Notes: generated from the letters alone by a model not told the origin. A stretch of 64,000 nucleotides of DNA from Enterobacter sp. ENT03 (GCF_019218745.1 NZ_JAHUXA010000007.1:62001-126000), one strand, 5' to 3'; shown: positions 11,900 to 22,719, counted from the first letter of the stretch. Made by a program: numbers and translations.

Positions 11900-12010
11900 A
11901 TTTCACCTGCCGCTATATTTCGCTTTTTAAATAAAAGTAATATGCTGACCGATGTGTACATTGGATAGTTACACTTATTTATTTAATGAATTAATAAAAG
12001 GAGTAATTCA

Positions 12011-12469
12011 GTGCGTATAATTTATCGGTTGGCTTTTATATTTTTAATGCCCGCGGCGCTGAGTGGATGCAGTGCCGCGGCTGATGCTTTTTTTAAGGCG
12101 GGTGATTCATTGTTCCAGCCCGGCGCAACTGAGACAGCATCAATGCGGACCTATTCAGTAAGTGAATTTATTAAGCCTTACAGCGAAAACCCGGTCAAAG
12201 CGAATAAAGCATTACTGGGTAAGTGGGTGAAGGTGAAAGGGGTTGTGACCGACATCAGCAAGGTTAGCGGGGTCGCAGAAAGCTACTCTTTTATCGTCAG
12301 CCTTAAAGATGAAAGTAAGAATAATGTCATCATGTTCCAGTTTGGCTCGCATAATACGGCAGATGTCGAACAGCTAAGGATCGGCAGTAGCGCGACAATA
12401 GTAGGTCAGGTTCATAATTCAAATAATGCAATGTTGCCCGTACTTCAGAATCCCTCGGTCGTTAAATAA
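12011..12469 (+). CDS. Predicted lipoprotein with OB-fold (tRNA_anti-like) domain
   Basis: 152 residues, GTG start after AAAAGGAG. The N-terminus is a lipoprotein signal (MRIIYRLAF...ALSGC) with Cys20 as the acylation site; position +2 is Ser, so outer-membrane targeting is expected. Residues ~65-150 (KWVKVKGVVTDIS ... IGSSATIVGQVHNS) have the spacing of the OB-fold, tRNA_anti-like domain seen in small bacterial lipoproteins. Flanks and codon use are AT-richer than neighbouring genes. It sits between secF and tsx, where E. coli K-12 carries yajD, so it may be acquired. It appears to be monocistronic. Function unknown; the family match is from pattern recall only. Confidence 0.8.
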   Translation: MRIIYRLAFIFLMPAALSGCSAAADAFFKAGDSLFQPGATETASMRTYSVSEFIKPYSENPVKANKALLGKWVKVKGVVTDISKVSGVAESYSFIVSLKDESKNNVIMFQFGSHNTADVEQLRIGSSATIVGQVHNSNNAMLPVLQNPSVVK

Positions 12470-12523
12470 TTCACGCGTTGGCTTCTGTTATTAATCCCTT
12501 GAGTAGGGAAAGGCATAAGGTAT

Positions 12524-12550
12524 AAAAAAGCCAGTCGGATGACTGGCTTT
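12524..12550 (-). terminator. Terminator after tsx
   Basis: Arms AAAGCCAGTC and GACTGGCTTT flank a 3-4 base loop; on the minus strand the hairpin is followed by a U-run. It lies 52 bases beyond the tsx stop and can also act on the plus strand for the lipoprotein gene. Confidence 0.8.
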
Positions 12551-12601
12551 ACTGTTCTGACGTTCATCCGTCAGAAGCTGACCTTCTTGAGAAACGAAGG
12601 A

Positions 12602-13486
12602 TCAGAAGTTATAACCTGCCACCAGGTAACCACCCCAGCCGGTAGAACGGACGCTAAAGTCGCCGTTGCCAAAGTTCAGGCTGGCATCATCATTCCACTG
12701 ACCACCGTTGTGCCAGTAACGCGCCACCACTGAGTAGTGCCAGTGATCGTAGCTCAGAGACAGAATGTGACTGGACGCGATGGAATCGTTGGTACGTGCT
12801 TTACGACCATTGTTATCGCGGAAGCCGTTGTCGCCAAGATCGGAACCCCAGTCAAAGTTGGTGAAGCCGATGTAGCTCAGATTACCGCCCCACAGTTCAG
12901 TGATCGGTACAAAGTATTTCACTTTGAAACGGTAGCCATCCCACTCGTTTTCGTTCTCCGCCAGGTAGTTCTGCCACTGGTATTTCGCATACACGTTCAG
13001 TGACAGGCTCATCGGCAGGCCGGTATCAATGTCGGTACCCAGACCCATGTACCAGGTGCTCTGACGACCGGACTTGTTACGGCCCATGTCGTAGATGTAG
13101 TTGTTTGCGACGTACCACTCTTTGAACGGACCAAAGCTCAGGTCAGCACCGGTCAGCTTATCGATAGAGAAGCGCGGTTCGATTTCCATAAACAGCGGGG
13201 AACCGTGGTTCCAGATACCCTTGGCGTCGGTGTTACCGCCGAAGAATACTGGTGCATCCAGGTAACCATAAAAATCAAACCAGTCTTTTTTGGCAAACGC
13301 TTCATATTCCAGATAGGTATCGTTACGGATCTGCGGTCCAAAACGCGTGTGGTAACTGCCTACCACGTTCACGCTCTGGTGCCACCAGTCGGAAACGAAC
13401 TCCGGCTTGTCATTTTCTGCCGCGTTGACGGCGAATGAAGAGGAGAGAGCCAGTGCAGCACCGGCGACGAGTAATGTTTTTTTCAT
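12602..13486 (-). CDS. tsx: Nucleoside-specific outer-membrane channel Tsx
   Basis: 294 residues as in E. coli. A 22-residue signal peptide (cleaved after FAVNA) precedes a 12-stranded beta-barrel ending in the aromatic [10 protein letters not shown], the usual C-terminal Phe of outer-membrane proteins. Tsx lets nucleosides and deoxynucleosides diffuse through the outer membrane and is a phage/colicin receptor in E. coli. It is transcribed alone, with a terminator downstream. In E. coli it is controlled by CytR/DeoR with CRP; the AT-rich 269-base upstream region here is the likely site of that control. Confidence 0.97.
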   Translation of the reverse strand: MKKTLLVAGAALALSSSFAVNAAENDKPEFVSDWWHQSVNVVGSYHTRFGPQIRNDTYLEYEAFAKKDWFDFYGYLDAPVFFGGNTDAKGIWNHGSPLFMEIEPRFSIDKLTGADLSFGPFKEWYVANNYIYDMGRNKSGRQSTWYMGLGTDIDTGLPMSLSLNVYAKYQWQNYLAENENEWDGYRFKVKYFVPITELWGGNLSYIGFTNFDWGSDLGDNGFRDNNGRKARTNDSIASSHILSLSYDHWHYSVVARYWHNGGQWNDDASLNFGNGDFSVRSTGWGGYLVAGYNF

Positions 13487-13595
13487 AGTTTAGCCACTGA
13501 TTAAGTTCCCCTGCGGGAGCGAAAGAACGCGCGTATTGAGTTTCTAAATGTTTCGTATTTCAGCGAGCCTATTATAAGTATCCATGCTCACAAAA

Positions 13596-13615
13596 ATATG
13601 TGTTGTTTCACATAT
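13596..13615. promoter_or_regulatory. Inverted repeat upstream of tsx
   Basis: ATATGTG and CACATAT form a perfect 7-base inverted repeat with a 6-base spacer, about 110 bases upstream of the tsx start. It resembles a CRP site, but the TGTG/CACA halves are 6 rather than 8 bases apart. It is a probable regulator-binding site, identity unresolved. Confidence 0.45.
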
Positions 13616-13755
13616 CTATTACGCACGTAATCGATTGCGTTCACGTTTGCGTATATAAAACGCAGGGATTGTACTGAGATTCATCTGTCTTGCAAATATT
13701 TCGCAGAAAAAGGGGTAGGGGAATGAAAAGGGCGAGAGGCTCGCCCTGGGGCCGG

Positions 13756-14298
13756 TTACGGGTTGGTGGCTGGCTGAATATCGTGCACGCGAACAAAGCC
13801 CAGCTGATCTGGCGTAATGCCGTTAAGCTGCAACGGCAGGTCAACGTCGCTCGGTGCCAGGGTACTGGCCGGGGCGTTAATCAACTGATTTTGCACGTTA
13901 ACTTCCTGGTAGTTATCGGTGGTGCCCTGGATCTGACCCCATTCTACCGTACCGCTGAAAGCGGGAAGGGGATCGTTCGATTCACCCTGAATGCGCAGCG
14001 TTACGCGCGTGCCGTCGGCATTCGGCGCAATGTTCACCAGCGACATTTTCAGCATACCGATCTGACTGTGCAGAAGGGCAGGGGTATTCGCGCCAGGTAA
14101 CAGATACACGCCGCTGCTGGATTTAGCATTCAGCGAATTTTGCTGGGTGATTTTCACCGTCTCCTGATTCAGTTTGCTCATCTCTTTATTGAGCGTACTG
14201 ACGCTTTGATGCAGCTGTCGGACTTCGCTTTGCGGTGCGCAGGCGCTGAGGGGGAACAGGCTGCCGACCAGCAAAACCTTCAGGTAACGTCTTGTCAT
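13756..14298 (-). CDS. yajI: DUF3251 lipoprotein YajI
   Basis: 180 residues from MTRRYLKV, matching E. coli YajI length. Lipobox LSAC gives Cys20 as the lipidated residue; Ala at +2 suggests outer-membrane sorting. The N-terminal half of the mature protein (SEVRQLHQSVSTLNKEMSKLN) looks like a coiled coil, and the rest is a compact beta domain. An upstream in-frame ATG at 14361 would place residues before the signal sequence and is not preferred. Function unknown. It lies between tsx and the divergent nrdR. Confidence 0.92.
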   Translation of the reverse strand: MTRRYLKVLLVGSLFPLSACAPQSEVRQLHQSVSTLNKEMSKLNQETVKITQQNSLNAKSSSGVYLLPGANTPALLHSQIGMLKMSLVNIAPNADGTRVTLRIQGESNDPLPAFSGTVEWGQIQGTTDNYQEVNVQNQLINAPASTLAPSDVDLPLQLNGITPDQLGFVRVHDIQPATNP

Positions 14299-14416
14299 TG
14301 TTTTGGTTTCCTTGCAACGAACATTGCCTGTAATAGTAGCGCGCGCAACGCGGGTTGCCATCGATCCTTTATCTCAAAAGCGGTCTTACCTTTGTTGTCT
14401 CGGCAGATCAGGTTAA

Positions 14417-14902
<486 letters not shown>

Positions 14903-14906
14903 GCTC

Positions 14907-16010
14907 ATGCACGACGAGAAGTACATGGCACGAGCGCTGAAACTGGCGCAACGCGGGCGTTTTACCACCCATCCTAATCCCAACGTTGGCTGTGTGATCG
15001 TCAAAGACGGCAAGATCGTTGGCGAAGGCTATCACCAGCGGGCCGGTGAGCCGCACGCCGAAGTCCATGCCCTGCGCATGGCGGGTGAAAAGGCACGTGG
15101 TGCGACCGCCTATGTCACCCTTGAACCCTGTAGTCATCACGGACGCACACCACCGTGCTGTGAAGCGTTGATTAACGCGGGCGTGTCTCGTGTGGTGGCG
15201 GCGATGCAGGATCCCAATCCGCAGGTTGCCGGGCGCGGGTTGTACCGCCTGCAACAGGAAGGTATTGAAGTCAGCCACGGGCTGATGATGAGCGAGGCGG
15301 AAAACCTCAATAAAGGTTTCCTGAAACGGATGCGCACCGGCTTTCCCTGGGTGCAGCTAAAACTGGGCGCGTCACTGGATGGCCGTACCGCCATGGCCAG
15401 CGGTGAAAGCCAGTGGATCACCTCACCTCAGGCAAGGCGCGATGTGCAACGTCTGCGCGCGCAGAGTCATGCTATTCTCACCAGCAGCGCGACGGTGCTG
15501 GCCGATGATCCGCAGCTTAACGTCCGTTGGAACGAGCTGTCTGCAGACGTGCAGGCGCAGTATCCGCAGGCGCAGTTACGCCAGCCGCTGCGTATTGTGG
15601 TCGACAGCCAGAACCGCGTGACGCCGGAACATCGCCTGATCCAGCAAGCGGGCGAAACCTGGTTTGCCCGCATACAGCCGGACGCGCGGACCTGGCCGGA
15701 TAACGTGCGTCACATTCAGGTGCCTGAGCACAACGGCCATCTCGATCTGGTGTCGATGATGATGCTGCTGGGTCGCCAGCAGGTCAACAGCATCTGGGTG
15801 GAAGCCGGGGCATCCCTGGCGGGGGCGCTGATCCAGGCGGGGCTGGTGGATGAGCTGGTGGTTTATCTTGCGCCAAAACTATTAGGCAGCGATGCACGCG
15901 GGTTGTGCGTTCTGCCGGGCCTTGAGTCGTTAGCCGACGCGCCGCAATTTGCATTCAACGAAATACGGCAGGTTGGCCCTGATATTTGCCTGCATTTGAC
16001 CACTGCGTAA
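14907..16010 (+). CDS. ribD: Riboflavin biosynthesis deaminase/reductase RibD
   Basis: 367 residues from MHDEKYMARALKLA, the normal length. The N-terminal deaminase domain has the zinc site HAEVHAL plus PCSHHGRTPPC; the C-terminal reductase domain uses NADPH. It catalyses the second and third steps from GTP towards riboflavin. The start at 14907 lies 4 bases past nrdR; a longer in-frame start would overlap nrdR and is unlikely. Confidence 0.96.
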   Translation: MHDEKYMARALKLAQRGRFTTHPNPNVGCVIVKDGKIVGEGYHQRAGEPHAEVHALRMAGEKARGATAYVTLEPCSHHGRTPPCCEALINAGVSRVVAAMQDPNPQVAGRGLYRLQQEGIEVSHGLMMSEAENLNKGFLKRMRTGFPWVQLKLGASLDGRTAMASGESQWITSPQARRDVQRLRAQSHAILTSSATVLADDPQLNVRWNELSADVQAQYPQAQLRQPLRIVVDSQNRVTPEHRLIQQAGETWFARIQPDARTWPDNVRHIQVPEHNGHLDLVSMMMLLGRQQVNSIWVEAGASLAGALIQAGLVDELVVYLAPKLLGSDARGLCVLPGLESLADAPQFAFNEIRQVGPDICLHLTTA

Positions 16011-16096
16011 TGTCCTCGTAAAAGGGAAGCAGTGCGTGAAGTATTATGATAAAATCCGCCCCCCTGCGGGGCTAAATGAACCCGTAAAGGAAGAGT

Positions 16097-16567
16097 ATGA
16101 ACATTATTGAAGCTACCGTTGCTGCCCCGGACGCTCGCGTCGCCATCACCATTGCGCGTTTCAACAACTTCATCAATGACAGCCTGCTGGACGGTGCTAT
16201 CGACGCACTGAAACGTATCGGTCAGGTTAAAGATGAAAACATCACCGTGGTTTGGGTTCCAGGTGCTTATGAGCTGCCTCTGGCGGCTGGCGCACTGGCA
16301 AAAACCGGTAAATATGATGCGATTATCGCGCTCGGCACGGTTATCCGTGGCGGTACCGCCCATTTCGAATATGTGGCGGGTGGCGCAAGCAATGGTCTGG
16401 CACACGTCGCTGAACAGAGCGAAATCCCGGTAGCCTTTGGTGTGCTGACTACTGAAAGTATTGAACAAGCCATCGAACGCGCCGGTACTAAAGCCGGTAA
16501 CAAAGGTGCAGAAGCTGCCCTGACCGCGCTTGAGATGATTAATGTATTGAAGGCCATTAAAGCCTGA
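16097..16567 (+). CDS. ribH: 6,7-dimethyl-8-ribityllumazine synthase RibH (RibE)
   Basis: 156 residues. It condenses the RibD-derived pyrimidine with 3,4-dihydroxybutanone phosphate to lumazine, the step before riboflavin, and forms icosahedral 60-mers in this family. [11 protein letters not shown] and [14 protein letters not shown] (with the catalytic His) are family signatures. AAAGGAAGAG precedes the ATG. nusB follows after 22 bases. This gene is also called ribE in E. coli nomenclature. Confidence 0.96.
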   Translation: MNIIEATVAAPDARVAITIARFNNFINDSLLDGAIDALKRIGQVKDENITVVWVPGAYELPLAAGALAKTGKYDAIIALGTVIRGGTAHFEYVAGGASNGLAHVAEQSEIPVAFGVLTTESIEQAIERAGTKAGNKGAEAALTALEMINVLKAIKA

Positions 16568-16589
16568 TTTTTTTGTAAGGGGAATTTCC

Positions 16590-17009
16590 GTGAAACCTGC
16601 TGCTCGTCGCCGCGCCCGTGAGTGTGCCGTCCAGGCGCTTTACTCCTGGCAGTTGTCCCAGAACGACATCGCCGATGTTGAATACCAGTTCCTGTCTGAA
16701 CAGGATGTCAAAGATGTCGACATCGCGTATTTCCGCGAACTGCTGTCCGGGGTGGCGACTAACAGCGCATATCTCGATGGACTGATGAAGCCCTACCTGT
16801 CTCGTCTGCTCGAAGAGCTGGGCCAGGTCGAGAAAGCGGTACTGCGTATCGCGCTGTTTGAACTGTCTAAACGTGCTGATGTGCCGTATAAAGTGGCCAT
16901 CAACGAAGCTATTGAACTGGCAAAAACGTTTGGCGCAGAAGACAGCCACAAATTTGTTAACGGCGTGCTGGATAAAGCCGCACCCGCGATCCGCCCCCAC
17001 AAAAAGTAA
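16590..17009 (+). CDS. nusB: Transcription antitermination factor NusB
   Basis: 139 residues, GTG start after AAGGGG. All-helical RNA-binding protein that, with NusE (S10), binds boxA in rRNA operons and phage leaders for antitermination. The Arg-rich start [20 protein letters not shown] is typical. It sits between ribH and thiL as in E. coli. Confidence 0.97.
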   Translation: MKPAARRRARECAVQALYSWQLSQNDIADVEYQFLSEQDVKDVDIAYFRELLSGVATNSAYLDGLMKPYLSRLLEELGQVEKAVLRIALFELSKRADVPYKVAINEAIELAKTFGAEDSHKFVNGVLDKAAPAIRPHKK

Positions 17010-17092
17010 TCTGCTGGTCCGCGCGGCGAAGTGCAGTTGCCATTTCGCCGCCTTCCCAGTCTCCTGTTTATCATTCTGCTGAGGCATAGCGT

Positions 17093-18070
17093 ATGGCATG
17101 CGGCGAGTTTTCCCTTATTGCCCGTTATTTTGACCGCGTACGACGCGCGCGTCTGGATGTCGAAACCGGCATTGGTGACGATTGCGCACTGCTCAATATT
17201 CCTGACAAGCAAACGCTGGCAATCAGCACCGATACCCTGGTTTCGGGCAACCATTTTCTTCCTGATATTTCACCTGTCGATCTGGCGCACAAAGCGCTGG
17301 CTTCCAACCTGAGCGATCTCGCCGCCATGGGCGCAGATCCGGCGTGGCTGACGCTGGCGATCACGCTGCCGGAGGTGGATGAGTCCTGGCTTGAAGCCTT
17401 TAGCGACAGCCTGTTCGAACAGATTAATTACTACGATATGCAGTTGATTGGCGGCGACACCACCCGTGGGCCGTTGTCGATGACACTGGGTATTTACGGC
17501 TATGTGCCTGTGGGCCGCGCCCTTAAACGCTCCGGCGCGAAGCCTGGCGACTGGATCTACGTTACCGGCACGCCAGGCGACAGCGCTGCGGGGCTGGCGA
17601 TCCTGCAAAACCGCCTGCGGGTTGAGAATGAGCAGGACGCGCAAGGGTTGCTGAAACGCCATCTGCGTCCGACGGCGCGCATTCTGCATGGCCAGGCGCT
17701 GCGCGATCTGGCGAGCGCGGCGATCGATTTATCCGACGGACTGAGTTCCGATCTCGGGCATATCGTGAAGGCCAGCAACTGCGGCGCAATACTGGACATG
17801 GACGCCATGCCGTTCTCCGACGCCATGCGCCGTCACGTTGAGCCAGAGCAGGCGCTACGCTGGGCGCTGGCGGGTGGCGAAGATTATGAACTCTGCTTTA
17901 CCGTGCCTGAACGTAATCGGGGGGCGCTGGACGTGGCCATCGGTCATCTCGGCGTGCCCTTCACCTGCGTCGGGCAGATGAGCGCCGATGTCGAAGGCAT
18001 CCAGTTTTCCCGCGACGGAAAACCGGTATCGTTTGATTTAAAAGGATACGATCACTTTGCAAACTCGTAA
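17093..18070 (+). CDS. thiL: Thiamine-monophosphate kinase ThiL
   Basis: 325 residues. ThiL phosphorylates thiamine monophosphate to the active diphosphate using ATP. It belongs to the AIR-synthase/PurM fold family. Visible metal/nucleotide-binding blocks are [29 protein letters not shown] and [12 protein letters not shown]. Its 3' end overlaps the preferred pgpA start by 14 bases. Confidence 0.97.
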   Translation: MACGEFSLIARYFDRVRRARLDVETGIGDDCALLNIPDKQTLAISTDTLVSGNHFLPDISPVDLAHKALASNLSDLAAMGADPAWLTLAITLPEVDESWLEAFSDSLFEQINYYDMQLIGGDTTRGPLSMTLGIYGYVPVGRALKRSGAKPGDWIYVTGTPGDSAAGLAILQNRLRVENEQDAQGLLKRHLRPTARILHGQALRDLASAAIDLSDGLSSDLGHIVKASNCGAILDMDAMPFSDAMRRHVEPEQALRWALAGGEDYELCFTVPERNRGALDVAIGHLGVPFTCVGQMSADVEGIQFSRDGKPVSFDLKGYDHFANS

Positions 18071-18563
18071 GGATAGTGCGAAAAGCCGCCTGAGCATGCG
18101 CAATCCCTGGCATCTGCTGGCCACCGGTTTTGGCAGTGGCTTAAGTCCGATTATGCCAGGCACGGCGGGATCGATTGCCGCGATCCCGTTCTGGTATCTG
18201 ATGACGTTTCTGCCGTGGCAGCTCTATTCGCTGGTGATCATGCTGTCGATCAGCATTGGCGTTTACCTGTGCCACCAGACGGCGAAAGACATGGGCGTGC
18301 ACGATCACGGCAGCATCGTCTGGGATGAGTTTATCGGTATGTGGATCACGCTGATGGCGCTGCCGACCCATGACTGGCAGTGGGTGGTGGCCGGTTTTGT
18401 GCTGTTCCGCTTTTTCGATATCTGGAAGCCGTGGCCGATCCGCTGGTTTGACCGCAACGTGCACGGCGGGATGGGGATCATCGTCGACGATATTATTGCC
18501 GGCATCATCGCGGCGGCGGTGCTGTATGTGATCGGCCATCACTGGCCGATTGGCATTATTTAA
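18057..18563 (+). CDS. pgpA: Phosphatidylglycerophosphatase A
   Basis: 168 residues if started at the TTG at 18057, which overlaps thiL by 14 bases and gives a length close to the E. coli protein (~172). The first ATG in frame, at 18096, would remove 13 residues that resemble the E. coli N-terminus (AKSRL). PgpA dephosphorylates phosphatidylglycerophosphate in the inner membrane. Motifs include [12 protein letters not shown] and [10 protein letters not shown]; several transmembrane segments are present. It ends the nrdR operon; a hairpin follows 6 bases after the stop. Confidence 0.92.
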   Translation: MQTRKDSAKSRLSMRNPWHLLATGFGSGLSPIMPGTAGSIAAIPFWYLMTFLPWQLYSLVIMLSISIGVYLCHQTAKDMGVHDHGSIVWDEFIGMWITLMALPTHDWQWVVAGFVLFRFFDIWKPWPIRWFDRNVHGGMGIIVDDIIAGIIAAAVLYVIGHHWPIGII

Positions 18564-18569
18564 CGGTTC

Positions 18570-18591
18570 GCCCTCTCCCTGGGGAGAGGGC
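18570..18591. terminator. Hairpin between pgpA and yajO
   Basis: Perfect 10-base arms GCCCTCTCCC / GGGAGAGGGC with a two-base centre, between converging genes. There is no U-tract. This kind of CCCTCTCC/GGAGAGGG repeat is common between enterobacterial genes and probably stabilises the transcript ends. Confidence 0.6.
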
Positions 18592-18603
18592 GGGGCAGTG
18601 GGA

Positions 18604-19578
18604 TTACTTAAATCCCACCACCGCATGCTGTTTATACGGCATTTCCATTTCGGCGATCTGTTCCGGCGTCAGTTCCAGATCGACCGCCTGCAATAACTCA
18701 TCCAGTTGCTCTTCCCGTGAGGTGCCGATAATCGGCGCGGCCACGCCAGGCTTACTCAGCAACCATGCCAGCGCCACCTGCGCCCGTGTTGCGCCCACTT
18801 CTTCAGCGACCGCAGCCAGACGTTCCGCGATCTGCGCATCACTCTGCTCACTGTCGTCATACAGCTTTTTACCCACCTCATCGGACACCAGGCGCGCGGT
18901 GGTTTCACCCCAGGGGCGCGTCAGACGGCCTCGTGCCAGCGGGCTCCACGGGATCACCGCAATGCCTTCCTGATAACACAGCGGCAGCATGGTGCGCTCT
19001 TCTTCGCGATAAATCATATTGTAATGGTTCTGCATGGTGGTGAAACGCGCCCAGCCGTGCTGCTTTTGCAGTTCCAGCGCCTGAGCGAACTGTTCGGTGT
19101 GCATCGACGACGCGCCGATGTAGCGTGCTTTACCGGCCTTCACCACATCGTTCAGCGCTTCCAGCGTTTCTTCAATCGGTGTGTTGTAATCCCAGCGGTG
19201 GATTTGCAGCAGATCGACATATTCCATGCCGAGGCGGCGCAGGCTGTCATCAATGGAACGCAGGATCTGCGCGCGGGACAGGCCTTCGGTGAGATCGCCG
19301 GACGGGTAATACACTTTGGTGGCGACCACCACCTCATCGCGACGGGCGAAATCTTTCAGCGCGCGGCCAACAATTTCCTCGCTGCTGCCATCGGAGTAGC
19401 TGTTTGCCGTATCGAAAAAGTTGATGCCGCCTTCCAGGGCGCGCTGAATAATCGGGCGGCTGCTCTCTTCGGGCAGGGTCCAGGCGTGATTGCCCCGATC
19501 CGGCTCGCCAAAGGTCATACAGCCCAGACAAAGACGGGAAACCTTAAGGTCCGTTTTTCCTAATGTATTGTATTGCAT
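18604..19578 (-). CDS. yajO: Aldo/keto reductase YajO
   Basis: 324 residues, as in E. coli YajO. NADPH-dependent TIM-barrel oxidoreductase of the aldo/keto reductase superfamily. Catalytic-tetrad context is visible in FFDTANSYSDGSSEE (Asp and Tyr), VVATKVYYP (Lys) and LLQIHRWD (His). E. coli YajO has been linked to sugar reduction and 1-deoxyxylulose formation; here it again lies just downstream of dxs (59 bases), supporting a connection to that pathway by context only. Confidence 0.94.
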   Translation of the reverse strand: MQYNTLGKTDLKVSRLCLGCMTFGEPDRGNHAWTLPEESSRPIIQRALEGGINFFDTANSYSDGSSEEIVGRALKDFARRDEVVVATKVYYPSGDLTEGLSRAQILRSIDDSLRRLGMEYVDLLQIHRWDYNTPIEETLEALNDVVKAGKARYIGASSMHTEQFAQALELQKQHGWARFTTMQNHYNMIYREEERTMLPLCYQEGIAVIPWSPLARGRLTRPWGETTARLVSDEVGKKLYDDSEQSDAQIAERLAAVAEEVGATRAQVALAWLLSKPGVAAPIIGTSREEQLDELLQAVDLELTPEQIAEMEMPYKQHAVVGFK

Positions 19579-19637
19579 GGTTCCACTCCTGCTACGGGTA
19601 CGAGATTACCTAAGCATAGCAGGAGCGGAAGGGGGAG

Positions 19638-21500
19638 TTAGGCCAGCCAGCGTTTGATGCTGGCTTCGATACCGGCAGCATCCAGACCGATGGCGGCGCG
19701 CGCCTCGTCCTGCGTGCCCTGTGGAATGAAATGATCCGGCAGGCCGAGATTAAGTACCGGCACCAGCGTGCGGTTTGCCATCAGCACCTCGTTCACACCG
19801 CTGCCTGCACCGCCAATGATGGCGTTCTCTTCCAGCGTCACCAGTACCTCATGACTGCGGGCCATCGACAGGATCAGCGACTCGTCCAGCGGCTTCACAA
19901 AACGCATATCCACCAGTGTGGCATTGAGCGATTCCGCGACTTTTGCCGCATCCGCCAGCAGGGTGCCGAAGTTTAAAATCGCCACTTTTTCGCCCTGACG
20001 TTTCACCACGCCTTTACCCAGCGGCAGCTTTTGCAGCGGCGTCAGCTCGACGCCCAGCGCATTACCGCGCGGATAACGCACCGCGCTTGGGCCATCGTTG
20101 TAGTGGTAGCCGGTAAACAACATCTGGCGACATTCGTTTTCATCGCTCGGCGTCATGATCACCATTTCCGGGATGCAGCGCAGGAACGAGATGTCGAAGG
20201 CACCCTGATGCGTCTGCCCGTCAGCCCCGACGATGCCCGCGCGGTCAATGGCGAACAGCACCGGCAGCTTCTGGATGGCGACGTCGTGGATCACCTGATC
20301 GTAAGCGCGTTGCAGGAAGGTGGAGTAGATCGCCACCACCGGCTTATAGCCGCCAATCGCCAGACCCGCCGCAAACGTCACGGCGTGCTGCTCGGCGATA
20401 GCCACGTCAAAATAGCGATCCGGGAACTTACGGGAAAATTCCACCATCCCGGAACCTTCGCGCATCGCCGGGGTGATCGCCATCAGTTTGCTGTCTTTCG
20501 CCGCTGTTTCGCACAGCCAGTCGCCAAAGATTTTCGAGTAGGACGGCATTCCTCCGACGCTTTTCGGCAGCGTCCCTTTTGCCGGATCAAATTTCGGGAC
20601 CGCGTGGAAGGTAATGGGATCTTTTTCCGCCGGTTCATAGCCACGGCCTTTTTTGGTCATGATATGCAGGAACTGCGGGCCTTTCAGATCGCGCATGTTT
20701 TTCAGCGTTGTGACCAGGCCCAGCACATCGTGACCGTCTACCGGGCCGATATAGTTAAAGCCCAGCTCTTCAAACAACGTGCCCGGCACCACCATGCCTT
20801 TGATGTGCTCTTCAGTACGTTTAAGCAGCTCTTTGATAGGCGGTACGCCGGAGAAGACTTTTTTACCGCCTTCGCGCAGCGTGGAATAGAGTTTGCCGGA
20901 AAGCAGCTGTGCCAGATGATTGTTCAGCGCGCCGACGTTTTCGGAAATCGACATTTCGTTGTCGTTGAGCACCACCAGCATATCCGGCCGGATGTCGCCC
21001 GCGTGGTTCATCGCCTCAAAAGCCATGCCCGCGGTGATCGCGCCATCACCGATCACACAGACGGTGCGACGCTGCTTGCCTTCTTTTGCTGCCGCAACAG
21101 CGATGCCGATCCCGGCACTGATCGAGGTGGACGAATGGCCGACGCTCAGCACGTCATATTCGCTCTCACCGCGCCACGGGAAGGGATGCAGCCCGTCTTT
21201 CTGGCGGATGGTATCGATCCGATCACGGCGTCCGGTGAGGATTTTATGCGGATAAGCCTGGTGGCCCACGTCCCAGATCAGCTGATCGAAAGGCGTGTTA
21301 TAGACGTAATGCAGCGCCACGGTCAGCTCAATGGTGCCAAGCCCGGAGGCAAAGTGCCCGCTGGAGCGGCTCACGCTGTCGAGCAGGTAGCGACGCAGTT
21401 CGTCACACAGCTTCGGCAGGCTCTCTTTAGGCAGCAGGCGTAACTCAGGGGTAGAGTCAACCAGTGCCAGTGTCGGGTATTTGGCTATATCAAAACTCAT
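19638..21500 (-). CDS. dxs: 1-deoxy-D-xylulose-5-phosphate synthase Dxs
   Basis: 620 residues, full length. Thiamine-diphosphate enzyme joining pyruvate and glyceraldehyde-3-phosphate, the entry step of the MEP isoprenoid pathway and a source for thiamine and pyridoxal. The ThDP motif [18 protein letters not shown] lies near residue 150, and the transketolase central domain shows [16 protein letters not shown] with the proton-relay Glu. It lies 74 bases after ispA in the xseB-ispA-dxs-yajO operon. Confidence 0.97.
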   Translation of the reverse strand: MSFDIAKYPTLALVDSTPELRLLPKESLPKLCDELRRYLLDSVSRSSGHFASGLGTIELTVALHYVYNTPFDQLIWDVGHQAYPHKILTGRRDRIDTIRQKDGLHPFPWRGESEYDVLSVGHSSTSISAGIGIAVAAAKEGKQRRTVCVIGDGAITAGMAFEAMNHAGDIRPDMLVVLNDNEMSISENVGALNNHLAQLLSGKLYSTLREGGKKVFSGVPPIKELLKRTEEHIKGMVVPGTLFEELGFNYIGPVDGHDVLGLVTTLKNMRDLKGPQFLHIMTKKGRGYEPAEKDPITFHAVPKFDPAKGTLPKSVGGMPSYSKIFGDWLCETAAKDSKLMAITPAMREGSGMVEFSRKFPDRYFDVAIAEQHAVTFAAGLAIGGYKPVVAIYSTFLQRAYDQVIHDVAIQKLPVLFAIDRAGIVGADGQTHQGAFDISFLRCIPEMVIMTPSDENECRQMLFTGYHYNDGPSAVRYPRGNALGVELTPLQKLPLGKGVVKRQGEKVAILNFGTLLADAAKVAESLNATLVDMRFVKPLDESLILSMARSHEVLVTLEENAIIGGAGSGVNEVLMANRTLVPVLNLGLPDHFIPQGTQDEARAAIGLDAAGIEASIKRWLA

Positions 21501-21574
21501 CGGACACTCGTCTTACTCGTCATAATTCAGGGGGCAGTACGCCGCCTCTGGGTTATCAGGAGCTTATAAAAAGT

Positions 21575-22474
21575 TTATTTATCACGCTGGATTATGTAAT
21601 TCGCCAGTGCTTCCAGTGCCGTGGTATCCAGTGACTGGGCGGCCAGCGCATCGAGCGCATGGCGGGCATCGTCAATCAGGTCACGGGCTTTTGTCTGGGC
21701 CTGCTCTAAGCCCAGGAGTGCGGGGTAGGTGCTTTTGCCTAAATGCTGATCGGCACCCTGGCGTTTGCCAAGGGTCGCAGTATCACCCACCACATCCAGA
21801 ATGTCATCCTGTACCTGGAACGCCAGACCGATGCTTTCGGCATAGCGATCGAGGATCGGCAGCGCGGCGCGTCCTTTATCACCAGCGCTTAATGCGCCCA
21901 GCCGCACCGCGGCACGGATCAGCGCACCGGTTTTATGCCGGTGAATACGTTCAAGCTCCGCCAGGCCGACCTGCTTGCCTTCCGCTTCAAGATCCAGCGC
22001 CTGACCGCCGCACATGCCTGCAACGCCGCTGGCCTGCGCCAGTTCGGACACCATCGCCAGTCGGTCGCGTACCGCCACTTCCGGCATGGGGGTATCCGCC
22101 AGTATAGAGAAGGCCAGCGTTTGCAGCGCATCGCCCGCGAGGATCGCGTTCGCTTCGCCGAATTTAATATGGCAGGTCGGCTGACCGCGACGCAGATCGT
22201 CATCATCCATCGCCGGGAGATCGTCATGGATCAGCGAATAGGCATGTATACATTCAATGGCCGCAGCAGGGGCATCAAGCGTGGATGTGCTCACGCCAAA
22301 CATCTGTCCGGTGGCGTACACCAGGAAAGGCCGCAGCCGTTTGCCGCCTAACAGTGTGCCATAGTGCATGGCCTCAACCAGTGGAGTGTTCTGAAAGGGC
22401 TGCGGAGAAATAAAGCGGCGCAGGGCGTCATTTGCCTGCTGCACACACATTTCAAGTTGTTGTGCGAAATCCAT
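21575..22474 (-). CDS. ispA: Farnesyl diphosphate synthase IspA
   Basis: 299 residues. Condenses isopentenyl diphosphate with dimethylallyl and geranyl diphosphates to farnesyl diphosphate. The first aspartate-rich motif DDLPAMD spans residues 84-90 and the second is QDDILDVVGD near 220. GGKRLRP binds diphosphate. It begins 2 bases after the xseB stop, so the two are likely translationally coupled. Confidence 0.97.
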   Translation of the reverse strand: MDFAQQLEMCVQQANDALRRFISPQPFQNTPLVEAMHYGTLLGGKRLRPFLVYATGQMFGVSTSTLDAPAAAIECIHAYSLIHDDLPAMDDDDLRRGQPTCHIKFGEANAILAGDALQTLAFSILADTPMPEVAVRDRLAMVSELAQASGVAGMCGGQALDLEAEGKQVGLAELERIHRHKTGALIRAAVRLGALSAGDKGRAALPILDRYAESIGLAFQVQDDILDVVGDTATLGKRQGADQHLGKSTYPALLGLEQAQTKARDLIDDARHALDALAAQSLDTTALEALANYIIQRDK

Positions 22475-22476
22475 GT

Positions 22477-22719
22477 TTACTCGGCGTCCGGAGTGAAGGG
22501 CGTCAGCGGGGCGTCGTCGTTATCAGAGAGCAGGATCTGCACGCGCTGCTCTGCCTGTTGCAGTTTTACCTGTCCCTGACGGGCCAGCTGCACGCCGCGC
22601 TCGAATTCATTTAAGGCTTCTTCCAGCGGTAAATTGCCGCTTTCAAGGCGGGTGACAATCTGTTCCAGCTCATTGAGCTCCGTTTCGAAACTGGCCGGTG
22701 CGTCATTTTTCTTTGGCAT
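22477..22719 (-). CDS. xseB: Exodeoxyribonuclease VII small subunit XseB
   Basis: 80 residues from [12 protein letters not shown], the E. coli length; an in-frame ATG 21 bases upstream is less likely. XseB is a small helical subunit that binds XseA to form exonuclease VII, which degrades single-stranded [22 protein letters not shown] is the family signature. It is the first gene of the ispA-dxs operon and is divergent from thiI. Confidence 0.96.
   Translation of the reverse strand: MPKKNDAPASFETELNELEQIVTRLESGNLPLEEALNEFERGVQLARQGQVKLQQAEQRVQILLSDNDDAPLTPFTPDAE

Noticed and set aside
13596-13615. Standard CRP site upstream of tsx
   Set aside because: The TGTG and CACA halves are separated by 6 instead of 8 bases; kept only as an unidentified inverted repeat.
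20031-21443. 470-codon open frame antisense to dxs
   Set aside because: Shadow of dxs with low-complexity His/Arg composition and no family resemblance.
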